A DNA stretch of 64,000 nucleotides from Trachelipus rathkii (GCA_015478945.1 JABUQX010021282.1:1-64000); one strand, 5' to 3'. Shown: positions 51,567 through 62,416, numbered from the stretch's first letter. Translations and numbers: made by a program. Notes: generated by a model from the letters alone, not told the origin.

Positions 51567-52371
51567 TGAATACTCTAGTAGCAAATTATTTACCTCTTAT
51601 GAGAAAACAACAACAACAACAACAACAGCAACAACAACAACAGCTACAATAACCTCAACCACACTATCAGATGCAACAAACAGTGTATTACAATTATCAG
51701 CAGTTGCTCCAACAGCAGCCTTTGAGTTTATATGATCCGAAAGTTGAGCAGATAAATAATTACGAGAAGGAATTGTGTCGAATATTAAACTCTGATGTTA
51801 ACGTTCATGAAAAAAGAATCCTATATCAAAACGCTATACAAAAATTAGTAGATCTAAAAGCTTTATTAGGTAATTCACATAAAGAAGATTCAACTCTAGC
51901 ATCGGGTACTAATGTTGAAGTAAAAAGAGAAGATAATTTTAAACATGTACTGGAGGAAAGCTTGCCAATGAGAGGTAAAAAACTGGTTTAGCTTTATATA
52001 ATATTTTAAAAGACCAGATTTCATGGAACGATCTCGGTCAAATCATTATTGACGGAGAAACAGTTGGTGGGTCGAATATTGTTGATCTAATATCTGATCT
52101 CTTGCGTGATTGAAAGAATGATCCTGTAACAGGATGGAACAGGATCAAACATGAACTTCAGACTATTAAATTTTCGAGAACTTTAATTCAGAATAAACAA
52201 AAATTGAAGGATTTGGATAATATTCCAATGTCTCCTAGACCAGATTCGAGTCCTTCTGATCCTTCTTTTGCATCGGACAGATTAAAGACGATAAGTAGAA
52301 ACAGATCATGTTCAGGCATCGGTAGAATAAGAAAAGAAACATCCTTTGCTCCAAAGTGGATTAAATCCTAA
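51566..52371 (+). pseudogene. Polinton hypothetical protein with poly-Q N-terminus, broken
   Basis: The start (51,566) overlaps the ATPase stop. After MNTLVANYLPLMRK come a run of about 13 Gln codons (CAA/CAG), more Q-rich sequence, an amphipathic helical region (EKELCRILNSDV... QKLVDLKALL, 51,760-51,870) and a charged linker. After a frameshift near 51,990 follows a conserved-looking block ISWNDLGQIIIDGE, GGSNIVDLISDLLRD, GWNRIKHEL (51,991-52,160), then an S/P-rich tail and FAPKWIKS at the stop (52,369-52,371). The W-N-D...I-I..G....GS-I-DL pattern recurs in uncharacterised proteins of this element group. Damage: in-frame TAA near 51,650, one frameshift, and TGA where Trp would be expected (near 52,112). 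Confidence 0.6.
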
Positions 52372-52622
52372 TTATTTATTGTACTTTTTTATACGGTTGT
52401 ATTGCTTGTAATTTAAAAAAATCATATAAACTATTATTTCTCTGTATATATTTGCTATGTTTTTTAGGTTGTTCGGTTTGTAATTTAAAAATAGTTCATA
52501 TAGACATAAGGTTTTAATACTATTTTGTAATTAAAAATAAACTATTTCATATAGACATTCTGTTTTTATATCGCCTTTCAGTATAAATTAATATGTTTTT
52601 ATTGGTAATGTCATTGTGAATC
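52372..52622 (+). other. AT-rich intergenic spacer with weak repeats
   Basis: A TTTGTAATTTAAAAATAG...CATATAGACAT module of about 60 bp recurs about three times. It may hold the promoter of the integrase gene. No clear motif. Confidence 0.35.
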
Positions 52623-53657
52623 ATGGAGGCTAAGGAGGTTGTCGATAAATATTACATTGATATTAAACAACCTTACAGTTACGGGGGCTTTTCAAGGTTC
52701 GCTTCAAAATTTCCTCATATTAATAAAAAAGAATTGAAAAAATATTTAGAAGGTGAGGATGCTTTTACCCAACATGAAAAATCATAGCCCCCCCCTTAGA
52801 TAATGTCTGGCAGTTAGACTTGACTGAAATGATAAAATATAAATCTTACAATGAGGAGTATCAGTACATTCTTTTTGTGATAGACGTATATTCCAGGTAC
52901 TTATGGTTAAAGGCTTTAAAAGATAAAAAATCAAAAACTGTTGCTGTTGCTGTAAGAGAAATTATATATGAAGATGGCAGATATCCTCAAATGATATGGA
53001 CAGATAAAGGTGCAGAATTTTTAGGCAAAGAGTTTCAAGAAATAGTCAATGAGTATGATATAGGGTACTACAATACGTTCTCAGTTAATAAAGCTGCAAT
53101 AGTTGAAAGAGTACAAAGAACTATAAAAGAAAGAATGCATAGGTCTTTCACGAAGATGAATACATTTAAATATTTCGATATACTACATGACCTGGCTTAC
53201 TCCAATAATAGATATTATTATAGAACACTTAAGAATACCCCTGTAGAGATGGTGAAGACAAAACCTTCTGTACCTAGTAACACAGTGCTCAAAATAAAAG
53301 ATAACAGGTGTTAAAGTAGGAGATTATATGTTAGTGTCTAGGGCGGATGAAAATTTCAGAAAAGGGTACGAAGCTGGATGGTCAAGAGAAGTTTTTAAAG
53401 AGAGAATCAGATAATTCCCGAGAGACAGGTTAAAGTTATACTATCTTGAGGAGTTAGATGGTGAAAAAATAAAAGGAGGGTTCTATAAAAGAGAAATACA
53501 GAAAATACGGTTTGATCCTAAGAGTCATGAATATAAAATAGAAAAAATATTAAGATCTAAAGGAAAAGGTAAAAATAAACAGTATCTTGTCAAATGGGTG
53601 GGTTACCCTATGAAGTTTAATAGTTATATAAATGATAGTGAAATTAAGAAACATTGA
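52623..53657 (+). pseudogene. Polinton integrase with C-terminal chromodomain (F54H12.3-like), broken
   Basis: The start at 52,623 is MEAKEVVDKYYIDI. The catalytic core follows. The first Asp is in WQLDLTEM (codon at 52,817), the second in WTDKGAEF (53,003), and Glu in KAAIVERVQRT (53,105). There are 33 residues between the second Asp and Glu, against 35 in the canonical retroviral pattern. VKVGDYMLVSR (near 53,305-53,340) looks like the SH3-like C-terminal region. A chromodomain ends the protein: YKIEKILRSKGKGK, QYLVKWVGYP, FNSYI (53,530-53,630); the usual Trp of NSW is Tyr. In intact relatives it inserts the element into chromosomes, and the chromodomain may guide it to marked histones. Damage: a frameshift around the C8 run near 52,790, one near 53,310, and TAA near 53,410. 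Confidence 0.85.
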
Positions 53658-53675
53658 TCAGTTTACATTGTGAAC

Positions 53676-54622
53676 ATGGAGCGTGAAGATCATTTATATT
53701 TAACGTTACCTTCATCGGCTTCTATGAACCTACATCCTGAAAATAAAATATCAGACTTTACTACATAGCTATTGAACCCCATAAAGCTCGAAAGAGAAAT
53801 GTATGAAGTAGAGTTATGCGAAATGATATTGGGTGCGCATATCGAGAATATGCCAGATTCACATACAGCGTTTGTAATATTTAGTAATGTTGAGAGTGTT
53901 AAAAACGTATTAAAAATTAACAACATAGACGTTATGACATTTATCAAGCGTGCCGACAAAGATTATTTCTTTGAAAGGTATTTAATAAATCGTGGACTAT
54001 AAATCTCTTACCGATGTGTTCATAGACTTAAACAAACGATTTGGATCAAGCCGGATATGTAAAGATTTAGTATTTCTAGTTAATGAAGCTGTTAAAAGAA
54101 GACAACGTGTTAATCACTTTAAAATTCCAAACTCGGGTAAACTTGAAAGATAGAAATTTATTTATTTTCCATACTTCAGATTGGTTTCGTAAATGTAATT
54201 ACTTACATAATGACACAATATTGAGAATTAACGATTTCACATCGTCTCTAAATGAATTAATACGTTATATTCCTACTATGGAAGAGTATATAGATCGGTG
54301 TGTAGCAAAAAGTGACACCGATGATTCATTACATTTTGTATGCGATCCTTCAAAGATGCTACAGGACCCTGGCGTAGCGTATGCTTACACCGATATTATA
54401 GAACCCCAGTATGAGGGAAACACTAAAGCCCAGTTACTAAGAGTGGTACATTTTCCTAAAGATAACAGAGTTATAAATTTTCCTAGTGTGCACTATATAC
54501 CTTTGAATAATGCCCAATTTAGAACCATAAAAGTGTATATAAGAGATGTCGAAGGGAACCCCTATCCATTCACAGATTCAACAGCCGTATGTAAAGTACA
54601 TATACGAAAGAAGCTCCAGTAG
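53676..54622 (+). pseudogene. Penton-like minor capsid protein, copy 1, broken
   Basis: The start at 53,676 gives MEREDHLYLTLPSSASMNLH, the typical N-terminus of this Polinton family. The end has YEGNTKAQLLRVVHFPKD, FPSVHYIPL, and FRTIKVYIRDVEGNPYPF with a basic C-terminus at 54,622. The arrangement LLRVV...HYIP....F..I.V.IRD..G.P.PF is what I know from the single-jelly-roll (penton-like) minor capsid proteins of Polintons; the assignment is by pattern. The length is about 315 residues. Damage: TAG at about 53,766 (copy 2 has Glu there), TAA at 53,999-54,001 with a frameshift, and another shift near 54,150. Confidence 0.65.
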
Positions 54623-54859
54623 TATAAAAAAGTCTAACTCGTAAATAAGTGCCTGTGAAATTGAGAAACAATAATCATGACTACCGAAGATCATTTCTAT
54701 TTAACGCTACCTTCCTCGGCTTCTATGGATCTACATCCTGAAAATAAAATATCTGACTTTAATACAGAAATATTGAACCCTATAACTCTCGAACGAGAAA
54801 TATTTGAAGCAGGATTAAGTGAAATAATTCTTGATGCCAATATAGAGAATGTAATATAT

Positions 54860-55315
54860 GAATTGGTCATTGTGAAGTGCAGACGTGTTTTTGAGTGCTC
54901 CGGTTGATAGTTTATATTTATTTTATTTACTGTTATTATTATTATGTAAAGCTGTGTTTAGTGAAAGTGTGTGTTTTTCAATCTTGTCTTTGTTTTAATT
55001 AAAGTTTTTATTAAATCATATCAGTTAGTTTAAATTTATTATATATTTATCGCGTGGAGTTTTTTTAAAAGATAAGTTCTAGTTTTAAGTTTTTTTTCTT
55101 TTCTCTGTCGGGTTTTGTGGTTGGGAATTTTTAGTGAGGTAAATTGGTAAAGGTTACGTAAGTTTGAGTTTTATTTTTTTTTATTATACAAAATTTGTTT
55201 TTAATTAATTTTAGCACATTAAACTTTTAAACTTAGGTTTTAGCGTTTGACGAATTATATCCCGATTTTTCCTTTTGTTTTTGTCTGCCTTTGGCTTTTG
55301 TTCTTGTTTGTGTGT

Positions 55316-55348
<33 letters not shown>

Positions 55349-58215
55349 ATGGCAGATTTGCGTAGGTGTGGGCTTTCTATTGACTTCACCAACATCCGTG
55401 GCTTAAATTCTAACTCTGCTTCCGTTAAATACCACCTCTCTAACTCTAACCCTAATCTTTTGCTCTTGTCTGAGACTCAGATGGCTAAGAATTCATCCTC
55501 TAACTCGTTTAATGTATCCAACTATAACTTATTTCATAATTTCCGTCTAAAGGGTGGAGTGTGTGCCTATGTAAACATTAACATTCCTGTAACACGTCTC
55601 GTGAATCTCGAATCACCTAACTTCGATGTTCTGTGGCTTAAAATCTTTCTTCCTTCCTTCTACTACAATAATCTTGTGCTTCTGCTACTGTTCTAACAGA
55701 TCAGATTTTCACGCCTTCTTTGAATATCTTACTACTTCTCACGAGACTGTTATATCTTCTCATCCAAATATTGAGGTCCTCTATTTAGGAATGTACATAA
55801 CAACACTGAATGGTTGGGGTCCTCTATACTGATTTAGGTGGGGGAGGAGGCCGAATCATTCAGATTCTCAACGATCTGGAACTAACTAAAGAACCAACAC
55901 ACATTCCGGACGTCCCAACCAATTCTTGAACACACTTGACCTATGTTTCCACTAGTCCTTCTCTTTATAAATACACCCCTTTCGCTCCTATTGGTAAATC
56001 TGACAACAACCTTATATCTCTTAATTTTAATACTTTCTCTCCAACAGCTTCATCCTGCCCTGTGCGTTCTTTCTGGCACTTTAATCGGGCCAATTGGGGG
56101 GCTTTGCGCTGCTTCTACACTAACTATAATTGGAAAGACTGCTTTTCCTCTGGTGACGCTTCGGCTTCTGCCGACAAGGTGGGAGCTGTAATCGCTGATG
56201 GGATGAGCAGGTTCATTCCTTCTTCGACTAAATCTTTCTCTCCTCATAATCCATGGTTCGATCGTACTTGTTCTCTGGCCATTCAGGCTAGAGACAATGC
56301 GTATCGGGGGTGGAAAAATTCTCGTTCTCCTATCACTCTCGCTAATTTTCATTCAGCTAGAAATCGTTGCAGGGATACTCTTCGACGAGCAAAGCGGGCT
56401 TTCATCAAACGAAAGTGCGCTAACCTCCTTGGTTCTCCTACTGACAAATCTTTCTGGCCTCTTGCCAAAAACATCTCCAACAACTTCTGTAAATCTACCT
56501 TTCCTCCTTATTCGATGTGATGGTTCTGTTGCTAACTCTCCAACTGAAAAGGCCAATCTCGTCGGCCTCCTATTTTCCCTCAACCCTGACGATCTCTGGC
56601 ATTCCCCTTCCTCCTCCTTCCTCTCTTCTTCCTTGTCCTATGCCTTGCCTGAGATTACATTTGATCGGGTGCATGGGCCCTGAAATCTATGAACGTTAGG
56701 CGGGTGGCCCGGATGGCATTCCTCCCCGAGTTTTCAGGAAGTGTGCGCTGGCCCCTCCTCTTGTTCAACTATATTCTATGCCTCAATACTAATAGTTTTC
56801 AAAAGGATAGAAGAGCGCATTTGCTCGGCCGATCAGATGAATGGTAGCTGCTCTGAACATCCTAACTATCGTTCTATAAATTTCACCTGTGATCTGTCTA
56901 AGATCTTTGAAACCCTTCTCAACTCTCTTTCTTAGACCATCTGGATCTCATTCTTCTTTCCGATCGCCAGTACGGCTTTCGGCCTTCGAGGTCTACTGGT
57001 GATATACTTTCCTATCTAACAGATTTATGGTTTTCCGTCCTCAGGAATTACGGGAGACTTGCGTGGTGCGCTTGACATATCCAAAGACGGACTGGGTATG
57101 GCTCTTGACGTAGAACACTAACCTCGCTTCCTTTCTTTTTCCTCCTTCTTTTTACTCATATGTAGTTTCCTCTCAAATCGCTCAATGGCGGCTGTTGATG
57201 GGGTGATTTCTTCTTCTTTTCTGTCAATATGGTGTTCCTCAGGTTCTGTCTTATATCCTACTTTATTCTTGCTTTTCTTAACAATCTTCTCGTCTGCCCA
57301 TCTAACTCTATCCATTCGAATGCCGATAACTCGACTGATTTATTGCTCTACTCATTTCAGAACTGCCCTTTTTCTTTTAGAGTTGCCTCGTCTTAATCTT
57401 CCGATTCCATTCTCGATCTGGATAGAATTTCCGGGTGGGGCTGTCTCAACCTTGTGAAATTTAACTCTATTGTTCAACTCCGACAAATCTCCCTGTTAAA
57501 GACATCTTAAAACCTTTAATTTCTTTTTAATGGTTTTCCGCCTCTTCTGCTGACAATATAAACATCCTGGCCTTAACATAAACAAAAATGTCTTGGAAGC
57601 CTCACATCACAATGGTTGCTAGGCGGCCTCAAAGAAATTGGAGTTCTGTTTAGACTGCGAGATTTTTTTTCATCTTTACTCCAGTTATACAAGGGCCTTA
57701 TCCACCCTTGTATGGAGTACTATTCTCAAATCTGTTGAGCTCCAGTTTTACCCTTCTCTGGATGGGGTCGAGTCAAAAGCAAAAAGACTTATAAACTGTC
57801 CTGTGACTTTCTAATTCACTTGACCCTCTATCTTTGCGGCGCGATGTTGGTGCTTTATCTCTTTTCTATAGGTACCGCAGCGGCAGGTGCTCAAGGGAAC
57901 TTTCCACTCGCGTGTCACCTCCTTTAAGACGCCCTCGTAGCACAAAGGGTGCTGTGTCGGCACATGAGTTTTGTGTTGATATTGGCAACTCCAGACTAGT
58001 TCGCTGCGGCGCCTCCTTCTTTCCTGCCACCTCTGTTCTGTGGAATTCTCTTCCATCATCTGTGTTTCCAACTCAATTTAATCTCCCTCACTTTAAAGAC
58101 CGCGTCTGTGCTCATCTGCGTAATTTGCGTTAGTTGTAATTTTGTTGAGTGTAACACGCCCTCCTTGAATAGGGCTTTGCCCGTGAGTGGTGGTGATAAC
58201 TTTAAAAAAAAAAAA
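54860..58215 (+). mobile_element. Jockey-like LINE inserted in the Polinton
   Basis: It runs from near 54,860 (where penton copy 2 is interrupted) to the poly(A) at 58,204-58,215. It has a 5' leader of about 490 bp ending in a (TG)n tract (55,309-55,348), a broken ORF2-like region (55,349-58,132) and a short 3' UTR with GCCCGTGAGTGGTGGTG (58,179-58,195). It has the same orientation as the Polinton genes. No ORF1 with zinc knuckles was seen. The target-site duplication could not be fixed. Confidence 0.75.
55349..58132 (+). pseudogene. LINE endonuclease-reverse transcriptase, broken
   Basis: The ATG at 55,349 opens MADLRRCGLSIDFTNIRGLN, the first endonuclease motif (N of NIRG). LLLLSETQM holds the catalytic Glu, and KGGVCAYVN follows. 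The GDFN motif is damaged (YLGMYITTLNGW near 55,788-55,818). PIGKSDNNLISLNF (near 55,999-56,040) stands for the SDH motif, with Asn for His. Then come WHFNRANWGALRC, a long linker, and reverse transcriptase pieces: PNYRSINFTCDLSKIFETLL (56,851-56,925), the start of the RT palm, and DLRGALDISKD (57,053-57,090). The C-terminal part ends with FPATSVLWNSLPSSVFP (58,020-58,070) and HLRNLR at 58,132, typical of this clade. Many frameshifts. Two 190- and 129-codon frames (55,936 and 56,297) overlap; the first is the real one. Confidence 0.75.
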
Positions 58216-58970
58216 CGGCACCAGGGAGGCCTTCATGATTTATTGAAGCATTAATTTTGTTAAAAACACTTCGAAGTTGCGTAACACAGACAGTTTACAT
58301 ATACAGAAACGTAATAGTATTGAAAGGTTTACTATAAAGTCTCTCTTGGACATACTTAGATATTTTATTAACAAATTCATAGTAAGTCAAATATATCAAG
58401 ACTTGATATTTCGTACTAATAAACCAAAGGGGGAGGCAATGGAGCTGGTGTCTTTAAGATCTTGGCGTAATGTAAATTCCCACGATTTAAACACGTTTTA
58501 TTTTCAACACTGTGTATGGTGGTGTAAGTGTGTTCGTCTTACAGATAATCCTTCAGAAGAGAGATAAAACCATAACCACGACGCGAAAAATCTTATACGC
58601 CTTCTATTTCATTACATGCCTACTATTGACGATTATATAGCGTCTTCAAGAACAACTTTTGCTAATTCATTACATTTCATATGGATCCTGATGAGTTGTT
58701 ACAAGATCCAGGTATGGCCTATGTTTATACAGATATTATAGACCATTAGTATGTAGGGAATACTAAAGCCTCTCTGTTAAGAGTAGTTCATTTTCCTAAA
58801 GATTGTAAAGTTATAACATTTCCTAATGTTCATTATTTGCCGCTGAGTAAGACCCATCTGAATTCGACTTATATTTATTTAAGAGACGTTGAAGGAACCC
58901 ATATCCATTCACAGTTGGAGCAGAAGTGTTTAAAGTAAACATAAGAAAGAAGCTCCGTTAAATAATAATA

Positions 58971-59232
58971 ATGGAAAAAGAAAGAGTCTTCAGTGGTTCA
59001 AGAATGCATAGTGGGTATGGTTTAGGTGGATTTTTTGCTTCGTTGTTTCGCCGAGCTATACCATTGTTTAAATCAGGAGGTAAATACGTCGCTAAAAAAA
59101 GCATCGAGGACGGGACTAGACACTATCCAGGATATTATGGGGGGTGCCGACCCTCGTACTGCTGTAAAACGTCGACTAGCCGATGTTTCAGATAAAATGT
59201 TAGACGATTTAAACGAAAAATACGACCCATGA
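58971..59232 (+). pseudogene. Polinton pX-like small basic protein, one frameshift
   Basis: The start at 58,971 is MEKERVFSGSRMHSGYGLGG. It then has GGFFASLFRRAIPLFKSGGK, a glycine-rich amphipathic stretch, and after a frameshift near 59,110 DTIQDIMGGADPRTAVKRRL and DDLNEKYDP to the stop at 59,230-59,232. The GLGGFF..LFR...P..K.G pattern just upstream of the major capsid gene is characteristic of the small pX-like virion protein of adintoviruses and Polintons. About 87 residues. It lies 9 bp after penton copy 2. Confidence 0.65.
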
Positions 59233-59384
59233 TGACTGGTAAAGGTGTTGGTCGTCATAAAAAACCTGTAAAGAGGAATATGAAAGGACCGCTGAAGAAA
59301 ACATGTGTTCGCTATTTAATAACAGTGATAAGTGGTAACTTTAACATAAATAATAATAGCTCGCAACTATTCCATATATAAGAA
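59230..59384 (+). other. Short basic frame between the pX-like and capsid genes
   Basis: A frame starting at 59,230 (MMTGKGVGRHKKPVKRNMKG) overlaps the pX-like stop and is rich in Lys, Arg and Gly, ending near 59,380. It may be a separate small basic virion protein or the continuation of the previous gene. Uncertain. Confidence 0.35.
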
Positions 59385-60840
59385 ATGCTTAAACATATCT
59401 CTCCTCATTATACGTCAAGCGGTTGTACTAGCAGGATGCATTTCGGCCATCCCTCTAGCCCAGACTGTTGTAAGAGGATTGATCTTTCAGTGAATCTACA
59501 CAGATCAGTGGTCAAGTGAATTCCCATTTTCATTAGTATAACCCCCAATTTCCATGCATCACTCATTAGCGGATGTACCTCTTGAATTCAATATCCCTGG
59601 CACATCAGACCAGTATCTTGATCCTTCGAATGTGTTTTTATATTTGAAGGCTAGGTTAGTAAACGAAGATGGTTCAGATCTCCAGACACCGAACACGCTA
59701 GTGTATACCGAGACAAATTTCCTGTTTACTTGTTTAATCAACTTGTAATGTGCTTTTTAATATGAAACTATCTCTATGGGCATCAACTGCAAGTTACACT
59801 TATTGAGAGTTATATTGAAATTTAATAAATTATTCTCAAACTGCCCCGAAGGAGTCTCACCTGCCAATTCCATGTAGATGATACAATTTAAAAGATGTAT
59901 GATGAAACATGTGGACAAACGTCAGCTAAATCTAAAATAACACGTTACGAATATCACGGACGTGTAAATGGGGATAGTATTCCTCACAGGAAACGACTTA
60001 ATTCTACCCCATCCAAGTGGACACTCGAATTCAGTGTTAAACTAACTAACACCTCAATTTGCGCTTAATGTCCATAGCAGTTTCGGAGATTATTGGCTAC
60101 TCTAAAAAACCTATTTTCAAAATTACTGGATGCTTATCTTTATGTTACGGTACAAAGTGAAATTAATCTCTCAAAGTAAACATATGGAAAATCGAAAAAA
60201 TCTCTTTTGACCGATGCAGCTAAAATATGCTCAATCAAGAGAATCTAAGACTATAATGTTTTAACTGTTAATCCCAAGGACTTATCGAGTATTAGATTAC
60301 CTAAGCATCGTATGGTAGCTTATCCACAGAAGTAATAAATAGGAATTGTAAAACAGCGAGGCTTAGTTCTGAAAATTTACGGGAAGTCTGCATTTAAGAA
60401 TTACTCCTTCGGACTTAGAGGTTATCAGTCCTGCCCACGAAATGGCGCAACGAGAAACCATCGTGATTTATGAGATTGATATACGAATGCTCACATTCTT
60501 CATGTTCACGACCATTTACGATTTAGATTGCCAATGCAGTGCTCTTGCAACGAGGAGTAACGGTACAGGTGTCGATCTCAAGACCTATGCTGAAAAACAG
60601 TAATGTATACGCATACGATCTCACTGCTGATCTTTCAGCTTGTAATGCTCATCATCTCAATATCCTAAGAAAAGGACATTAGGGCTTAGTCTCATTGTGG
60701 GCCAAGAGTTTGAATATCCCAATTCTCAGTGTCTGGTGTAATACTTGGAACATCGCTCAAGCTCTATCAAGATTTGATACAAAGTACGAAATATAATCGT
60801 TGAATTATAGAAGATGAATGAAGAGAAAATAATAAATTCT
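59385..60840 (+). pseudogene. Polinton major capsid protein (F54H12.2-like), strongly decayed
   Basis: A start candidate lies at 59,385. The clearest block is 59,554-59,745: LADVPLEFNIPGTSDQYLDP, NVFLYLKARLVNEDGSDL, TETNFLF. This is the early conserved region of the double-jelly-roll capsid protein: P-EF-I.G....Y.D......L.....NEDG, then the N.(F/L) motif. Weaker traces continue in changing frames (TASYTY near 59,790; EYHGRVNGDSIPHRKRLN near 59,949-60,003; TLEFSVKLTN near 60,023-60,055). The region has the right size (about 1.45 kb) for a capsid protein, but stops and shifts occur every 50-100 bp, more than in the other genes. Confidence 0.7.
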
Positions 60841-60854
60841 TTTCAAAACGAATG

Positions 60855-61045
60855 AAGATTTTTAGGTGTATTCGCCTGCAATGAACTCGGCTCTTTGAAA
60901 CTGGAAACAGATTCTGGACTTATCTTCAACACTTCTCCTCGGAATGTTTCGAGCAGTGGACACTGGAAAACAGTGTTATAGAATAGAAAATAATGTTGTA
61001 TATTTCCTTGACTCTCTGCATTTAGATTTTATATGTAGAAATCTT
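60855..61045 (+). pseudogene. Adenain-like maturation protease, N-terminal half
   Basis: In one frame the peptides LGVFACNELGSL, SGLIFNTSPRN and SSGHW occur (about 60,860-60,970). In the next, after a frameshift, RIENNVVYFLDSLHLDF (about 60,984-61,035). The order matches the start of adenovirus-type cysteine proteases of Polintons: a GVF..(D/N)EL start, a FNT.P segment, the catalytic His before Trp, then a YF.DS strand with the acidic residue. The half with the catalytic Cys is absent; the right TIR begins at 61,068. In intact relatives the enzyme cleaves capsid precursor proteins. Confidence 0.5.
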
Positions 61046-61067
61046 TTTAAAATATAATAATGTTCAA

Positions 61068-62416
61068 TAGGTTTTCCTGTACAACCCATCAGTTCTAATT
61101 TATGCTGTGTATACTTATTTATTTCATCATATGTTTTTTAAATAATGTTTCTTTTAATAAACTTGTTAAATATATGTGGAAGTGCAAAGAATTTATTTTG
61201 TAAACGATTATGTAGGTTGCACAATTGTTATAGAAGCTGCTTATAAAAAAAAACTTGTTTTCTTTTCCCGCTTTAATCCAGAAAGAAAAAAAGAGAACCC
61301 GAGAAGTGTGACTAGAATCAATAAATCAATAGATCAATACATCATGGAAGGGCAGGAGGGGCATTGGGGAGGGTGGTTTGATTTACTGATTTAGGGTATG
61401 TAAAGTGCGCATTTTTAAGTTATAAACATAAAAAAGAATAAAATTTTAGTAAATAAATATATTTTTTAAGCAAATAAAATAAAAGTTTTATGTTATATTA
61501 TACAAAAATATGACTTGAATCCAATAGTATACAATAGATCAAATATATCATGGATGGGCTGGAAGGGCGAAGGAAAGGTGGTTTGTGCTGATTTATTGAT
61601 TTTACTGCTTTAGGGTCTGTAAACATGTCATGTTCATTTTTTAAAGTGTATAAACATTAAAAAAAGAATTAATAAAGTTTTTATAAAAAAAAAACAAAAA
61701 GTTCAATCACAAAGCTAGAAGAAAAAAATATATATTTTATTAAAAGAAAATGAAGTATGAAAATAGAACACGTTATAATTCATTTGAGCGTAAATATCAC
61801 GCATGCGCTCGCGTGCTCGCGTGCTCGCGCGCTCGCTCCGGCTTCGCGCTGGGTCGGGCCTGCAGACGGCATCCCCCTTACGGGGAGGAGGGGAGGAGGG
61901 GTGGTGCGGTGCCGAATCCTTCACCGTCTCTGACTCCTTTCTCCTCTTCTATGTATCTCTCCAAATTTTCATCCTTTCCTATTCTATACACTATGTGCTT
62001 TTCTTCGGAGGACCACCCTCTGGTTGGTCCCAAGACACCCTTTACGAAATTGAAACCCTCATATTCGAGATCTACGAGTTCGATAACATATATATAAGAA
62101 CACCAATATTGTATTATTATACAAATATTTACTAACTCGACACCGCACCGGCTCTAGCACCGGTGCCTACTCTGACTCCGAATCCGGATGCGACTCCTTC
62201 TTACTCCTTCCTCCTCTATGCAATCTAAAATTTCAGCCTTCTACGGACATTTCCTATTTTTAGGGGCCGGCACCCCTACCGGGGCTGCACGGCCACGTAA
62301 CGTCGTCTACGACGAGGTTACCTCATGGGAAAGGGTATAACAAATTTTGAGGGGGATACGATGTCTGCTAACACGCCCCTAATTGGTGTCCGTCACTGAC
62401 TTTTTTTTGGGACGTC
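61068..62416 (-). repeat. Polinton right terminal inverted repeat
   Basis: This is the reverse complement of 48,778-50,122: GTTTTCCTGTACAACC at the inner edge (61,074-61,090), two satellite type I modules (61,285-61,650), the CpG-rich core (61,800-61,870, CGCGTGCTCGCGTGCTCGCG), GAATCCGGATGCGACTCC, CGTCGTCTACGACGAGG and GGGGGATACGATG, ending near TTTTTTTTGGGACGTC. The outermost 30 bp of the left repeat (AGAGTAGTAGGG...) has no match here, so this end is shortened or altered. Confidence 0.8.

Larger units (their letters stand above)
54677..58961 (+). pseudogene. Penton-like minor capsid protein, copy 2, split by a LINE
   Basis: The start at 54,677 gives TTEDHFYLTLPSSASMDLHP, close to copy 1. 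Similarity to copy 1 stops near 54,852. It resumes after the LINE at about 58,277 (KSLLDILRYFINKF against copy 1 VFIDLNKRFG). The C-terminal third is at 58,617-58,961 (MPTIDDYIASS, DPDELLQDPGMAYVYTDII, NTKASLLRVVHFPKD, HYLPL, YLRDVEG). The two copies are tandem, separated by 55 bp, and differ at many residues, so the duplication is not recent. Further frameshifts occur in the C-terminal part (TAG near 58,750, a shift near 58,900). Confidence 0.65.
48747..62416 (+). mobile_element. Polinton/Maverick (adintovirus-like) element, decayed, PolB not found
   Basis: The ends are inverted repeats of about 1.35 kb (48,747-50,122 and 61,068-62,416). Between them, on the + strand, are a packaging ATPase, a Q-rich protein, a retroviral-type chromodomain integrase, two penton-like genes, a pX-like protein, a major capsid remnant and a protease remnant. 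This set and order are those of Polintons and adintoviruses, the group whose nematode members include the F54H12.2/F54H12.3 genes. Without the inserted LINE (about 3.3 kb) the element is about 10.3 kb, shorter than the usual 15-20 kb. No DNA polymerase B motif was seen. All genes carry stops or frameshifts, so the copy looks inactive. Confidence 0.85.

Noticed and set aside
56050..56352. 100-codon frame on the - strand
   Set aside because: It is a shadow of the LINE linker region, which reads sensibly on the + strand.
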